Source: Alteromonas gracilis (lineage in GTDB: Bacteria; Pseudomonadota; Gammaproteobacteria; Enterobacterales; Alteromonadaceae). Taken from it: 64,000 bases of DNA. The notes under the pieces are model-generated. The model was given only the letters and a program-made list of their open reading frames with translations. It was not told the DNA's origin and searched no databases. Made by a program: the position numbers and the translations under genes. Positions 46,647 through 56,056 of the stretch are shown here, piece after piece. The DNA lies in NCBI RefSeq assembly GCF_002993325.1, contig NZ_PVNO01000022.1:62001-126000 (forward strand), in the 5' to 3' direction. Every line of letters starts with the position of its first letter. Position 1 is the first letter of the stretch.

Positions 46647-47330
46647 TTAGGACAGAAGCTTAATGAGCGCGTCTGCTGCTGGGCGTGACGATGGCGGATT
46701 TTGACCGGTAACCAATAGCCCATCTGTACAAACCTTCACAGCGAAATCATCTGCACTTTCATAATTTCCGCCTTTCTTGACTAACTCATCTTCAACAAGA
46801 TAAGGCACTACATCAGTGAGTTCCATTGCGGCTTCTTCGCTATTTGAAAAACCGGTTACGGCTTTGCCGTCTACTAAATACTTGCCATCAGGAGTTTTTA
46901 CATCCTTCAGCACGATTGGAGCGTGACAAACCGCTCCGACGGGCTTATTAGCGGCAATAGTCTCTTCAATCAATTTGATAGAGTGCGCGTTATCTGAGAG
47001 GTCCCACAATGGTCCATGACCGCCAGGATAAAATACCGCGTCGAATTCTTCGGCACGTACATCTTCAAGTGGAATAGTTGACGCTATCGCACTACGTGCT
47101 AATTCATCTTTCGTGTATCGAATTGCATCATCGGTCATGGCATCGTCAGATAGACTATTAGGGTCAATCGGAACCTGCCCTCCCATCGGCGAGGCCAGTG
47201 TAATTGTGTAACCTTGGTCTTTAAATGCGTAATAAGGTGCGGCGAACTCCTCTAGCCACATACCTGTCTTCTCACCAGTATCGCCCATAATTTCGTGAGA
47301 CGTCATTACCATTAACATACGTTTTGACAT
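46647..47330 (-). CDS. DJ-1/PfpI-family protein
   Basis: This 227-residue class I amidotransferase-like protein has the nucleophile elbow VGAVCHAPIVL (C135, H136) and YPGGHGPLWDL, as in Hsp31-like and other DJ-1-superfamily chaperones or glyoxalase III enzymes. TGMWLEEFAAPYYAF at the N-terminus includes the conserved glutamate. It probably protects against carbonyl or oxidative damage; a specific activity cannot be fixed. It is a single-gene unit. Confidence 0.88.
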   Translation of the reverse strand: MSKRMLMVMTSHEIMGDTGEKTGMWLEEFAAPYYAFKDQGYTITLASPMGGQVPIDPNSLSDDAMTDDAIRYTKDELARSAIASTIPLEDVRAEEFDAVFYPGGHGPLWDLSDNAHSIKLIEETIAANKPVGAVCHAPIVLKDVKTPDGKYLVDGKAVTGFSNSEEAAMELTDVVPYLVEDELVKKGGNYESADDFAVKVCTDGLLVTGQNPPSSRPAADALIKLLS

Positions 47331-47451
47331 AAGCCCTCCTTGCGAGCATTTAAAAATGTAACGCCAGTTAATTCGTGTGATGGAGGGTCTTAGATCATAA
47401 AAGAAGAGAAGGATCGATTAGTTGCAAATGGGTGAGATAAATCGCAGGCAT

Positions 47452-47486
47452 AAAAAAGTGCCACTTCCTGTTAAGGAGAGTGGCAC
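47452..47486 (-). terminator. Rho-independent terminator after the Oar-type receptor
   Basis: GTGCCACT (47458-47465) pairs with AGTGGCAC (47479-47486), with an inner TCCT/AGGA extension, and six T follow on the leftward transcript. Confidence 0.88.
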
Positions 47487-47517
47487 CTAACACTACAAAC
47501 TTTTTTACACTAAGTGA

Positions 47518-50500
47518 TTAGAAGTCGTATTTAATACCAAACTGAACTTGCCATACTGATTGATCAAGTACTTCTAGGTTTTTAATACGTGAATCACTGT
47601 TCAGGTCAAAGTATTCATATTGACCATCTACTATATTTGCAGAAACTACTGCACGCTCGTATTCGTATTGAGTACGCTCGATACGGCCCCAGTCATCATT
47701 AAGCAGGTTGCCAAAGTTCTCAATATCAAAGAAAACCGTCAACTTATGCTCAGGGTAAAGCGCTGGAAGTTCTTGTTGAATACGCACATCTATGATTGTT
47801 GACCAGCGAGAGTTATCGCCATTACGTTCAGCAATTCCACCTTTATACTGAGCTAGCTCTGAACTATTGATATAGTCGATGAACTCCTGCTGAGCGGCTA
47901 CGTCACCACCAAATGAAGTTGCTGCAAATAATGGATCATTGATGCCATCTGGAACGTAAAGTAGGTGCCCTGCATCATCGTTACGGCTTTCACGCGCACA
48001 ACGGCCACCACCAACATCTAGCACACATGCGTTGTTTTCATCAAATGTGTAGCTGTAAGGCTGACCAGAGCGACGCTCTGCAAAGATTGAAACAGTCGTT
48101 TCATAACCATCAATCAACTCTTTCTTCCAGTTGAAGCGCATTTTCCATAAATGTTCAGTCTGGAAGTTAGAAGTTCCAGCACGTGGCTGCTGACGATCGT
48201 AAGCAGCGAAGTCTGAATAGTTAGACGTTGCAGTTGAAGATGTGCCATAACCAACATCTTCTACATCAGCATAAGTATAACTCGTGAAGAAGTCGAATGA
48301 GCCATAAGAGGTATCCCACGCTTTTGAAGCAGACAAGGCGTATAGTATTGAATCACCTTCATCAACTGAGCCAGTTACGATAGCTTCTGGACCTTCACTA
48401 CAGTCATAAACACCACGACCATCTGGCGCTGTACTAACTGGGTTTTCGCAGCGTTGATCATACCAGTAAGTTGCATTTTCAAGCTTGTTGTAAAGCACAT
48501 CAGCAGAGAACAACCAACCTTCTAGTTCTTCAATCTCTGGTTCGTGAGCAACTCCAAGGCTTACTTTCCAAGTAGTAGGGATATCAAAATCATTCGCCAA
48601 CGCGTTCACATCGCCATCAGGATCGATGTTAGCAAGCAGATCAAGAATGTTCTGAGGAATGTACTGACCTGTTACTGGATCTGGTGTAGTCGGAACTTGA
48701 TATGTCTGACCAGAACCAAAATCTTCATAATTATCAGAAATTACACCGTCATTTGAGTAGCTATTTGAAACCCAAACACTTGGTGCACCACCAGAGAAAC
48801 GACCAATACCACCACGTACAGTTGTATAATCAGAGGCATACCACTGGAATGACACACGAGGAAGAATTACATCAAGTCCATCAATGTCATTAGTATTTGA
48901 ATAACCGTAACGGTCTACGAAGTTCTGGTTTTCGCGGATAGAACCTTCAGATTCATACCAGTCATAACGGATACCAGCGTCAATAGTTAACTCAGCTGTA
49001 GCTTCCCAAGAATCTTGGAAATAAAGTGAGTTGTAGTTATAACCCCAAATTGCGCGAAGGTCGTTCTCGTTATTTGTAACAGCATTATTGTAAAGAAGCG
49101 CAGAAGCTTCAGCATTTGCAAGGTCTTCTAGACTATCGAATAGATATGAGCCTTCAGAGTTTTGAGCAAATAGGTTATCCACATCTACTTCTTCGCGCTC
49201 ATAACCAAGCTTCATGATGTGGTCGCCAGTTGTGTAAATACCAACTAGTTTAATTTGGAAGAAGTCCTGATCAAGAGAGTTACCGTGACGGAAGCGGTCT
49301 GGACCAATCGTTAAGTAATTTTCATCGCCATCTACTTCACGAAGGAAAACGGCAAAGTTAGGGAACTCCGAACCATTTAGAGAATCTTGGCCTGTAGCTT
49401 GCGTTGTTTTCGCTACCTTGAACTGTGTAGAGAAGTCTGAAGTCCAGTCAGAGAAGACGTGCGCAATAAAACTTTCAACTTTTTCTGAGCGGTCATACCA
49501 CGCCGAAGATGCACCAAGTACTTCATCTTGCGCTAGGAAGTTGTTACCATTTTGCTCATTGATTGAGTTACCGTCGGTAAGCATATAAGTAAACTTAGCG
49601 CGATGGTCATCGTTGATATTCCAGTCGATATTCGCAAGAACTTTCTCATCTTGTACGTCGTCTTTCTGGAAACCACCTATGTCAAAGCCCCAAACGTCAG
49701 AAACGATTTGAGAAACTTGAGCAACATCATCTAACGTGATTGTTGAAACTTCATTAACGGCGCCTGACCCAGCGGGGCCACGATTAAGCGGTGCTACTGA
49801 TTCAAATTTATCGTACGCAACAAAGAAAAAGAGTTTATCTTTTATTATCGGGCCACCTAAAGTGGCAACAAACGTTTCTTCTTCGAAATCGAAATTGAAT
49901 TCTTCATCACCATTGTTATCGCCAATGAATGAATCATCAGTGTAGTAGTAACCAACTGAGCCGTGGAATTCGTTTGTACCTGATTTGGTTACAGCATTAA
50001 TTGTACCACCGGTAAACCCGTTATACTCAACGTCGAACGGCGCGGTTTGGATTGACAAAGACTCAATTGCATCGTAGGAAATTGGAGAGCGTTGAGTTGG
50101 GTAACCGTTAGCGTTAAGACCGAAACGGTCGTTCAATGCTACACCATCTACTGTCAAAGAGTTGAACTTATTATTTGCACCTGCAATGCTAAGTTCTTTT
50201 GAACCGCCACTCTGAACGTTTACAGATGCAAACGGGTCAAGTTGAGCCGCATCTGGGATATCACGGTCAATCGATACTACTTGCTGAAGCGCTTCAAGAC
50301 CAAGACTTGTGCTTAGTGCTTCATTGGTATAACCAGTACCTGCAGAGCTACCAGTTACAGTAATAACTTCAGTGCTACGAGACGATTCAAGTTGAATAGG
50401 AAGATCCAACGCCTGGTCTAGAGATAGATAAACGTTTTCAACTTTCGCAGGAACGAAGCCGTCGCCTGAAATGGTAATCGTGTAAGGGCCACCTACGCGA

Positions 50501-50727
50501 AGACCGCGCGAAGAAAAAGTGCCGTTTTCATTCGTAGTTGCTACCGAAGTAGTACCTGTAGGTTCGTGTTTAATTGTTACTGTCGCGCCAGAAAGGTCTG
50601 AGCCAGCTTCAGTAACAACATTGCCTCGGATAGACGACGTTGTTGTTTGTGCCGTGGCTGTGCCAGCCAGACCTGCAGCAACAGCAACAGCGATCGCTAC
50701 GCGACTTAGCTTTGCTTTGAAGTTCAT
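47518..50727 (-). CDS. Oar-type TonB-dependent receptor with carboxypeptidase-regulatory domain
   Basis: This 1069-residue outer-membrane protein starts MNFKAKLSRVAIAVAVAAG at 50727 with AAGGGA seven bases upstream; the longer open frame to 50832 lacks a signal sequence. A signal peptide (1-26) is followed by a CarboxypepD-regulatory-like beta domain (~30-115: SSIRGNVVTEAGSDLSGATVTI), a plug (~120-260, GGSKELSIAGANNKFNSLTVDG) and a large barrel ending FGIKYDF. Such receptors take up large or unusual substrates such as peptides or polymers. A palindrome matching the RutR operator lies 185 bases upstream. The genes across the intergenic region handle nucleosides, so a nucleoside- or nucleic-acid-related substrate is possible. 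Confidence 0.88.
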   Translation of the reverse strand: MNFKAKLSRVAIAVAVAAGLAGTATAQTTTSSIRGNVVTEAGSDLSGATVTIKHEPTGTTSVATTNENGTFSSRGLRVGGPYTITISGDGFVPAKVENVYLSLDQALDLPIQLESSRSTEVITVTGSSAGTGYTNEALSTSLGLEALQQVVSIDRDIPDAAQLDPFASVNVQSGGSKELSIAGANNKFNSLTVDGVALNDRFGLNANGYPTQRSPISYDAIESLSIQTAPFDVEYNGFTGGTINAVTKSGTNEFHGSVGYYYTDDSFIGDNNGDEEFNFDFEEETFVATLGGPIIKDKLFFFVAYDKFESVAPLNRGPAGSGAVNEVSTITLDDVAQVSQIVSDVWGFDIGGFQKDDVQDEKVLANIDWNINDDHRAKFTYMLTDGNSINEQNGNNFLAQDEVLGASSAWYDRSEKVESFIAHVFSDWTSDFSTQFKVAKTTQATGQDSLNGSEFPNFAVFLREVDGDENYLTIGPDRFRHGNSLDQDFFQIKLVGIYTTGDHIMKLGYEREEVDVDNLFAQNSEGSYLFDSLEDLANAEASALLYNNAVTNNENDLRAIWGYNYNSLYFQDSWEATAELTIDAGIRYDWYESEGSIRENQNFVDRYGYSNTNDIDGLDVILPRVSFQWYASDYTTVRGGIGRFSGGAPSVWVSNSYSNDGVISDNYEDFGSGQTYQVPTTPDPVTGQYIPQNILDLLANIDPDGDVNALANDFDIPTTWKVSLGVAHEPEIEELEGWLFSADVLYNKLENATYWYDQRCENPVSTAPDGRGVYDCSEGPEAIVTGSVDEGDSILYALSASKAWDTSYGSFDFFTSYTYADVEDVGYGTSSTATSNYSDFAAYDRQQPRAGTSNFQTEHLWKMRFNWKKELIDGYETTVSIFAERRSGQPYSYTFDENNACVLDVGGGRCARESRNDDAGHLLYVPDGINDPLFAATSFGGDVAAQQEFIDYINSSELAQYKGGIAERNGDNSRWSTIIDVRIQQELPALYPEHKLTVFFDIENFGNLLNDDWGRIERTQYEYERAVVSANIVDGQYEYFDLNSDSRIKNLEVLDQSVWQVQFGIKYDF

Positions 50728-51108
50728 GTGTGTGTTTCCCTTTTTGTTTAAAATTCTTTTTTCGGCCAAATACTGCACATAAATTACGCAGTGTGCTTGC
50801 ATCTTAACCGGAACCCGATGAATTGTCGTCAAGGTTCATGTCATTTTTATTACACTTTTACATTTTTATTTAACAGCAATCGTACGAGAATACTGAGTTT
50901 GCAAATTTTTTCTTGACCACATGGTCAAGTTAATTTACTTGTTATTATTATTGCTGACCCGTTTCGATTTGCTGGACCTATTCTTGACAGACGGGCAACT
51001 AATAAACAGCGTTTAATAAAAATCAGGTTTACCCATAAAAAACCGTTAAATTTCAATATATTAACACATTAAAATAAACTTACCTATTGCAATAAATAAC
51101 CTTAACTG
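50728..51108. other. Regulatory intergenic region between two divergent units
   Basis: About 380 AT-rich bases without a gene. It holds the perfect palindrome at 50912-50929, described separately, and the divergent promoters of the Oar-type receptor and the 51109 gene. No other clear structure was seen. Confidence 0.6.
50912..50929 (-). promoter_or_regulatory. Palindrome identical to the RutR operator consensus
   Basis: CTTGACCACATGGTCAAG has 8-base arms that are perfect inverted repeats around a 2-base centre. It contains TTGACCA-NN-TGGTCAA, the consensus known for E. coli RutR. On the leftward strand it continues as GTGGTCAAGAAAAAA, and the same TGGTCAAGAAAAAA recurs at 55013 on the rightward strand, each pointing toward its gene. 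RutR itself is encoded at 22979. Confidence 0.75.
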
Positions 51109-52002
51109 ATGAAATCACATTATAAATCGTTAATTCATTCGGTCGTTTTTTTGACTAATTTCAGAATTGTTGCTTCAGGAAAATGGATAATTTTTATTTT
51201 GGCCGCTGTTACTTGTGGTTCGATAAACTATTTTCTAAATTCTGCATCGTATGGTGATATCGCGCCACAAACCGGTCATTATATAACCTGCAAGACTGGT
51301 CTTGAGGGTAACAATGATGTTTTTTCTGTTTATGTCACCGATGGCAGAATCGCAGAAATGGCTAGCGAGCGTTTGTGTGATGATAAAATCATCAAGCGTC
51401 AATATGGCGAGGTCAAGGTAACTATTGGTCAAAGCGACTATGACACTTTCCGTTACATTAACCACGGTGTAGTTAATCTAGCGCTGGTAAAGAGCAACGT
51501 GGTTGATGCGTTTGGCGCAGATCAAATATATGGATTAACGAAAATAGCTTCCCATCCAGATTATTCAGCGTTTTTTATTGCCTTGAGAGAGCGACCACAG
51601 CTTTCAAAAGAGTATTTGCTAGGAAAAAGCATTGGACTTTTAGATTATCCAAGCAGCCGCTCTGGCCACATTGTGCCGAAAACCGTGATACAAAATATTG
51701 GGTTAAGTGACAGCAACGTAAACATTGTTTACTACAGTTCTCATAAAGAATTAAGGCGAGCATTACTCGCCGGCGAAATCGATATAATTTCGTCCTACTG
51801 GGCTGAAGAAGATAGTGAGAACTTTTCCAAAAACTATGCAACGCCCCTCCAAGAGGATGTCAGCGGCATGCAGTGGTACTTGAAAATGCTTACGCAAAAC
51901 ACGGATTTATTTTGCGCTATGCAAACGGTTGTAAACGAGATAGCTATGTCACACCCAAGGCCTTATTACAAAACGATTACACTTGAAGAAGGCTGTAACT
52001 AA
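51109..52002 (+). CDS. Membrane-tethered periplasmic-binding-fold (PhnD-like) protein
   Basis: This 297-residue protein has a single hydrophobic segment (residues ~25-45) that lacks a clear cleavage site and is likely an anchor. The rest resembles PhnD/SsuA-like binding domains: GIDYPSSRSG-like DYPSSRSGHIVPKTVI, a YGLTKIASHPDYSAFFIALRE strand, and LAGEIDIISSYW near the end. These domains bind phosphonates and other small anions, and some act as sensor domains. No ABC transporter genes lie nearby, which favours a sensing role. It overlaps the next gene by one base (TAATG), so the two proteins are probably made together. Confidence 0.65.
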   Translation: MKSHYKSLIHSVVFLTNFRIVASGKWIIFILAAVTCGSINYFLNSASYGDIAPQTGHYITCKTGLEGNNDVFSVYVTDGRIAEMASERLCDDKIIKRQYGEVKVTIGQSDYDTFRYINHGVVNLALVKSNVVDAFGADQIYGLTKIASHPDYSAFFIALRERPQLSKEYLLGKSIGLLDYPSSRSGHIVPKTVIQNIGLSDSNVNIVYYSSHKELRRALLAGEIDIISSYWAEEDSENFSKNYATPLQEDVSGMQWYLKMLTQNTDLFCAMQTVVNEIAMSHPRPYYKTITLEEGCN

Positions 52003-52955
52003 TGAGTAATAAATCTCTCAACTGGAAGCCTAAGCCTTTTATCTTTTTTATATTCTTTGCACTTTTTGCGTGTATACAGTGTGTGGCTCTCGTCGCACAA
52101 TACTGGTCTCATCAATCATCAATTCATGAAGCAGTCGATAAGGTAGAACGAAGAATAAGCTTGGATAGCGCCTTTCTTGACGTAGGAAACAGCACGCTCA
52201 ATACGCCCGTCAATCAATTTGCAATTATTAGGTATTTAGAGAAACTCAACAAGGCGCTCAAAGATGGAGATTATCCAGTTCTTGTAAAGAGTATTCAGTT
52301 TGTTGAGGACGATAAAGAAGACTTCACATCTTTCAGTTCTGTTATTAATGCTAATTTCAAAAACGCAGAACAAACGATTACCGTAGAAATTCGAGCAGTT
52401 GGAACGCTAAGTGCGCTCTCTTTTAGCTGGACTGCACTGCTGTCGTCACTACTATTGACCCCTATTTTCAGTGTCTCAAATAAGGTTAAAAAGAAACCGA
52501 CGTCGCTAGAAGAAGTGATTCCTCCTTCACCGAAGCTGGTAATTAATCTTCAGGAAAAGACAATTTCAAATGGTATCGACGATAAGGTTGTTATCCTGCA
52601 AAACAAACCACTTTGCTTTTACACTGCACTAGTGAAATATTGCATTGAACACCCCGGTGTACCACTCCCCCCGCACAAAGATGTGCCAAGTGAATTACTA
52701 GCCCTTGCAAATAAAAGTTTTGGTCGCTTAATTGAACTTGGCCACACAAAACGTAAGCGCCCAGATTTCAATGCAAATCTTGATAAGACGTTAAGCGAAA
52801 TTAGAGCCGCTCTAGACGAAGTGTTCTCTTCATTCAGTGAAGAGAAAGAAACGTATTACCCACCGCGGGCTCAGGGTGAGGGTTCTCGGTCTAAACAACA
52901 CTCTTACGCAATACCATCTATCAAGCAAGAGGATATAACAATCATTGGTAACTAA
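52002..52955 (+). CDS. Two-helix membrane protein with cytoplasmic C-terminal domain
   Basis: I do not recognise this 317-residue protein. It has a transmembrane helix at ~13-34, an extracytoplasmic region (~35-138), a second helix at ~140-158 and a soluble C-terminal part of about 155 residues. The start of that part (KLVINLQEKTISNGIDDKVVILQNKPLCFYTALVKYCIEH) has the strand-strand-helix rhythm of an OmpR/ToxR-like winged helix, which could make it a membrane-bound regulator; this is inference. It ends in a polar tail. It is translationally coupled to the binding-fold protein at 51109, suggesting a sensor-effector pair next to the Oar-type receptor. Confidence 0.55.
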   Translation: MSNKSLNWKPKPFIFFIFFALFACIQCVALVAQYWSHQSSIHEAVDKVERRISLDSAFLDVGNSTLNTPVNQFAIIRYLEKLNKALKDGDYPVLVKSIQFVEDDKEDFTSFSSVINANFKNAEQTITVEIRAVGTLSALSFSWTALLSSLLLTPIFSVSNKVKKKPTSLEEVIPPSPKLVINLQEKTISNGIDDKVVILQNKPLCFYTALVKYCIEHPGVPLPPHKDVPSELLALANKSFGRLIELGHTKRKRPDFNANLDKTLSEIRAALDEVFSSFSEEKETYYPPRAQGEGSRSKQHSYAIPSIKQEDITIIGN

Positions 52956-53143
52956 CTAAAAACTGACCACTTGGAGAGCTTTTTGTCATTTTTTGCTAAT
53001 TAAGTAAACAGCCTGCAATGCCTTGAAAATACAATAAAGTTCTAGCAAAGACCGATCCAAAAACAGATAACTTGTGAATATATCATTGATTCGCGAGGCC
53101 TAAACGCGTATCTTTGCACCAACAAAACCAGCTTTATAGTACT

Positions 53144-53767
53144 ATGCAATCGCCACTTATTATTGCCATTTCTGGGGCTTCAGGCTCTGGGAAGTCTCTT
53201 TTTACAAAAAATTTGTTCAACGGCTTCAGTGCTCAGGGTCGTCCTGTTCAAGTGCTGCGTGAAGATCATTATTATCGTGCGCAAGACCATCTTCCGATGG
53301 AACAGCGCGAGAAAAATAATTACGATCACCCTAATGCCTTTGAACACGAACTATTAAAAGCACATCTGCAAGCTTTGCGCGAAGGTCAGCCGATTGATTA
53401 TCCGCACTACTGCTATAAAACGCATACTCGATTACCTGAAACAGAACGCCTTAATCCGGCTCCTGTTATCATTCTCGAGGGTATTATGTTGTTGGCTCGA
53501 ACAGATTTGCTCCCTCTTTATGACGTTAAGATTTTTATTGATACGCCTTTAGATATTTGTCTGATGCGCAGGATGATGCGTGACCTTAAAGAACGTGGTC
53601 GCAGTATCGAATCTGTTGCTAAACAGTACGAAGAGACTGTAAAGCCTATGTATCATCAATTTATCGAACCAAGCCGCTTCACTGCCGACGTAGTAGTGAC
53701 GCAAGGTGGCAAAAACCAAATTGCATTAGATGTGATCAAATCACACATTCAGCAAGCGCTTCTTTAA
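53144..53767 (+). CDS. udk: Uridine kinase
   Basis: This 207-residue P-loop kinase phosphorylates uridine and cytidine to UMP and CMP. The Walker A motif is SGASGSGKS near residue 10; REDHYYRAQD, NYDHPNAFEHELL and ILEGIMLLARTDLLPLYDVKIF follow in the family order. A longer frame opens with TTG at 53114, but family length supports the ATG at 53144. It starts the salvage pair with nupC, 12 bases before it. No obvious ribosome site precedes the ATG. Confidence 0.93.
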   Translation: MQSPLIIAISGASGSGKSLFTKNLFNGFSAQGRPVQVLREDHYYRAQDHLPMEQREKNNYDHPNAFEHELLKAHLQALREGQPIDYPHYCYKTHTRLPETERLNPAPVIILEGIMLLARTDLLPLYDVKIFIDTPLDICLMRRMMRDLKERGRSIESVAKQYEETVKPMYHQFIEPSRFTADVVVTQGGKNQIALDVIKSHIQQALL

Positions 53768-53779
53768 GGGAACATTTCT

Positions 53780-54991
53780 ATGGTAAGTTTACTGGGCATT
53801 GCAGTCCTTCTGGGTATTGCTTTTGCGTTATCATCAGCGAAACGCAGTATAAATTTGCGCACCGTGGGTGGCGCATTTGCTATTCAAGCATCCGTTGGCG
53901 CATTTGTCCTGTATTCTGAGCCTGGAAAAGAGGTTCTGTTAGCTTCAACAGAGTTTGTTGCCAATATTATTGCTTACAGCCAAGATGGAATTAACTTTTT
54001 GTTTGGCCCTATTGGCGACAAATCTATAGCCTTTATATTTGCGTTTAATGTACTTCCGGTTATCGTATTTTTCTCCTCCTTGATTGCAGTTCTTTATCAT
54101 TTAAAAGTGATGAATATCGTAATAAAGATCATCGGTGGCGCGCTACAAAAGCTATTGGGAACAAGCAAATCCGAATCAATGTCTTCGGCCGCTAATATCT
54201 TTGTTGGGCAAACTGAAGCGCCATTGGTCGTGCGCCCTTTTATTCCTAATATGACCACGTCTGAATTATTTGCGGTTATGGTGGGTGGATTGGCTTCTAT
54301 TGCGGGTTCGGTAATGGCCGGATATGCAGGTATGGGGGTAGAGTTAAAATACCTACTTGCAGCCAGCTTTATGGCTGCTCCTGGAGGGTTGCTGATGGCA
54401 AAAATAATATTGCCAGAGACAAACACCGACAGCATAGAATCTAAAAATGTGGAAGCGGAAGATACCGCTTACGCTAACGTGTTTGACGCTGCCGCCAGTG
54501 GCGCATCGTCAGGTATGCAGCTTGCGCTAAATGTGGGCGCAATGCTACTCGCTTTCATAGCACTTATAGCGATGCTCAACGGCCTTATAGGCTGGAGTGC
54601 AGGGCTATTTGGCTATGAAAACGTAACGTTTGAAGGGATCCTGGGTTATGTACTTCAACCTCTTGCATGGGCAATCGGCGTCCCATGGGAAGAAGCACAA
54701 CTTGCAGGCAGCTTTATTGGTCAGAAAATGGTGGTGAACGAATTTGTTGCCTACCTTAACTTCTTGGAAAACCAAGCACAGCTATCTGAAGCGTCTCAGG
54801 CCATTATCACCTTTGCTCTTTGTGGTTTTGCAAACTTCTCTTCTATCGCAATCTTGATGGGTGGAATTGGTGTAATGGCACCAACACGCAGAAATGAAAT
54901 TGCGCGATTAGGATTAAAAGCAGTTATCGCAGCTACGCTATCTAATTTAATGAGTGCCGCACTAGCAGGCTTTTTCCTCTCTCTAGGTTAA
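53780..54991 (+). CDS. nupC: NupC-type concentrative nucleoside transporter
   Basis: This 403-residue inner-membrane symporter of the CNT family imports nucleosides with Na+ or H+. Family segments are [52 protein letters not shown] and [19 protein letters not shown], which form the nucleoside and cation sites. AAGGGA precedes the ATG. It sits directly after udk, giving uptake followed by phosphorylation. Confidence 0.94.
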   Translation: MVSLLGIAVLLGIAFALSSAKRSINLRTVGGAFAIQASVGAFVLYSEPGKEVLLASTEFVANIIAYSQDGINFLFGPIGDKSIAFIFAFNVLPVIVFFSSLIAVLYHLKVMNIVIKIIGGALQKLLGTSKSESMSSAANIFVGQTEAPLVVRPFIPNMTTSELFAVMVGGLASIAGSVMAGYAGMGVELKYLLAASFMAAPGGLLMAKIILPETNTDSIESKNVEAEDTAYANVFDAAASGASSGMQLALNVGAMLLAFIALIAMLNGLIGWSAGLFGYENVTFEGILGYVLQPLAWAIGVPWEEAQLAGSFIGQKMVVNEFVAYLNFLENQAQLSEASQAIITFALCGFANFSSIAILMGGIGVMAPTRRNEIARLGLKAVIAATLSNLMSAALAGFFLSLG

Positions 54992-55003
54992 AGATCATTA
55001 AAT

Positions 55004-55043
55004 TAGACCAGTTGGTCAAGAAAAAACTAGACTAACTAGTCAG
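55004..55043 (+). promoter_or_regulatory. Tandem RutR-like palindromes before the 2OG oxygenase gene
   Basis: TAGACCA-GT-TGGTCAA (55004-55019) matches the RutR consensus at 13 of 14 defined positions. TAGACTA-AC-TAGTCAG (55028-55043) matches at 10 of 14 and is itself a near palindrome; centres are 24 bases apart. TAGACT (55028) and TAAATT, 17 bases later, form a candidate -35/-10 pair, so the second site would overlap the promoter. There is no T run, which argues against a nupC terminator. Confidence 0.65.
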
Positions 55044-55160
55044 GTTTCTGTAAATTACGCGCCAATTCATCGCGGGGTTGATTTATGTCAATTTCTGCGA
55101 CTTTTTTCTGTAGCCCGTCTACCTTTATAATGCCGCAGTCAAAATATACGGGATAAAGTT

Positions 55161-56000
55161 ATGCAATTAGTTGCTGTTGATTACCAAGCGGAAAACGCAC
55201 AAGAAGAATTCGTGAAGTCACTTCGCGAGACAGGGTTCGGTGTTTTGAAAAATCACCCTATCCAACAGTCATTAGTTCAAGGTATTTACGACAATTGGCA
55301 GGGCTTCTTCGACAGTGAAGAGAAGAATGATTACCTGTACAACAAAGGTAAACAAGACGGATTTTTCCCTCAGAGCGTATCTGAGGTAGCTAAAGGCTTT
55401 ACGAAAAAAGATATTAAAGAGTATTACCACTTCTATCCATGGGGTCAGTGCCCTGAAGCACTACGTCCTCAAATTTCTCAATATTATGAGGAAGCAAACA
55501 CGCTAGCGAAAGAGCTGTTGGGTTGGATAGAAAAGCATTCTCCTTCAGAGGTGAGTGATAAGTACAGTCAACCGCTAGGCGACATGATCAAAGATTCAGA
55601 TCAAACCTTGCTACGTATACTGCACTACCCACCACTGAAAGGTGATGAAGAAGTAGACGCAATTCGCGCCGCTGCGCACGAAGATATTAACTTGATTACT
55701 ATCTTACCTGCGGCTAACGAGCCAGGATTGCAAGTACAAGCTAAAGACGGTAGTTGGATTGACGTTCCTTGTGATTTCGGGAACTTAATTGTGAATATTG
55801 GCGACATGCTTCAAGAAGCATCAGGCGAATACTTCCCATCAACTACTCATAGGGTTGTAAACCCAGACGGTGCTGATATGACGAAATCTCGTATCTCGTT
55901 GCCACTGTTTTTACACCCACGACCAGATGTTGTTCTTTCAGAACGTCATACCGCAGGGTCATACCTGCAAGAGCGCCTTCGTGAGCTGGGCGTTATATAA
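55161..56000 (+). CDS. 2-oxoglutarate/Fe(II)-dependent oxygenase (isopenicillin-N-synthase-like)
   Basis: This 279-residue member of the 2OG-Fe(II) oxygenase superfamily has the facial triad H173, D175 (AAHEDINLIT) and H230 (STTHRVV), and R244 (KSRISLP) to bind the 2-oxoglutarate carboxylate. LRETGFGVLKNH at the N-terminus is typical of the isopenicillin N synthase/DIOX_N group. Fungal relatives include thymine 7-hydroxylase and pyrimidine deoxynucleoside 2'-hydroxylase. It follows udk and nupC on the same strand, with RutR-like sites between, so a pyrimidine or nucleoside substrate is a reasonable but untested idea. Confidence 0.85.
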   Translation: MQLVAVDYQAENAQEEFVKSLRETGFGVLKNHPIQQSLVQGIYDNWQGFFDSEEKNDYLYNKGKQDGFFPQSVSEVAKGFTKKDIKEYYHFYPWGQCPEALRPQISQYYEEANTLAKELLGWIEKHSPSEVSDKYSQPLGDMIKDSDQTLLRILHYPPLKGDEEVDAIRAAAHEDINLITILPAANEPGLQVQAKDGSWIDVPCDFGNLIVNIGDMLQEASGEYFPSTTHRVVNPDGADMTKSRISLPLFLHPRPDVVLSERHTAGSYLQERLRELGVI

Positions 56001-56030
56001 ATTAAGTTCCTTTTGTAGTGTTATTCTTTT

Positions 56031-56056
56031 GCCGCAGCTAGTCTGCGGCTTTTTTT
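56031..56056 (+). terminator. Rho-independent terminator after the oxygenase
   Basis: GCCGCAG (56031-56037) pairs with CTGCGGC (56043-56049) around CTAGT, then eight T. Confidence 0.9.

Noticed and set aside
50728-50832. Longer N-terminus of the Oar-type receptor
   Set aside because: The extension lacks similarity, would bury the signal peptide, and the ATG at 50727 has a good ribosome site.
55004-55043. Terminator of nupC
   Set aside because: The palindromes lie just after the nupC stop, but neither is followed by a T run; A-rich sequence follows instead, and one matches an operator consensus seen again at 50912.
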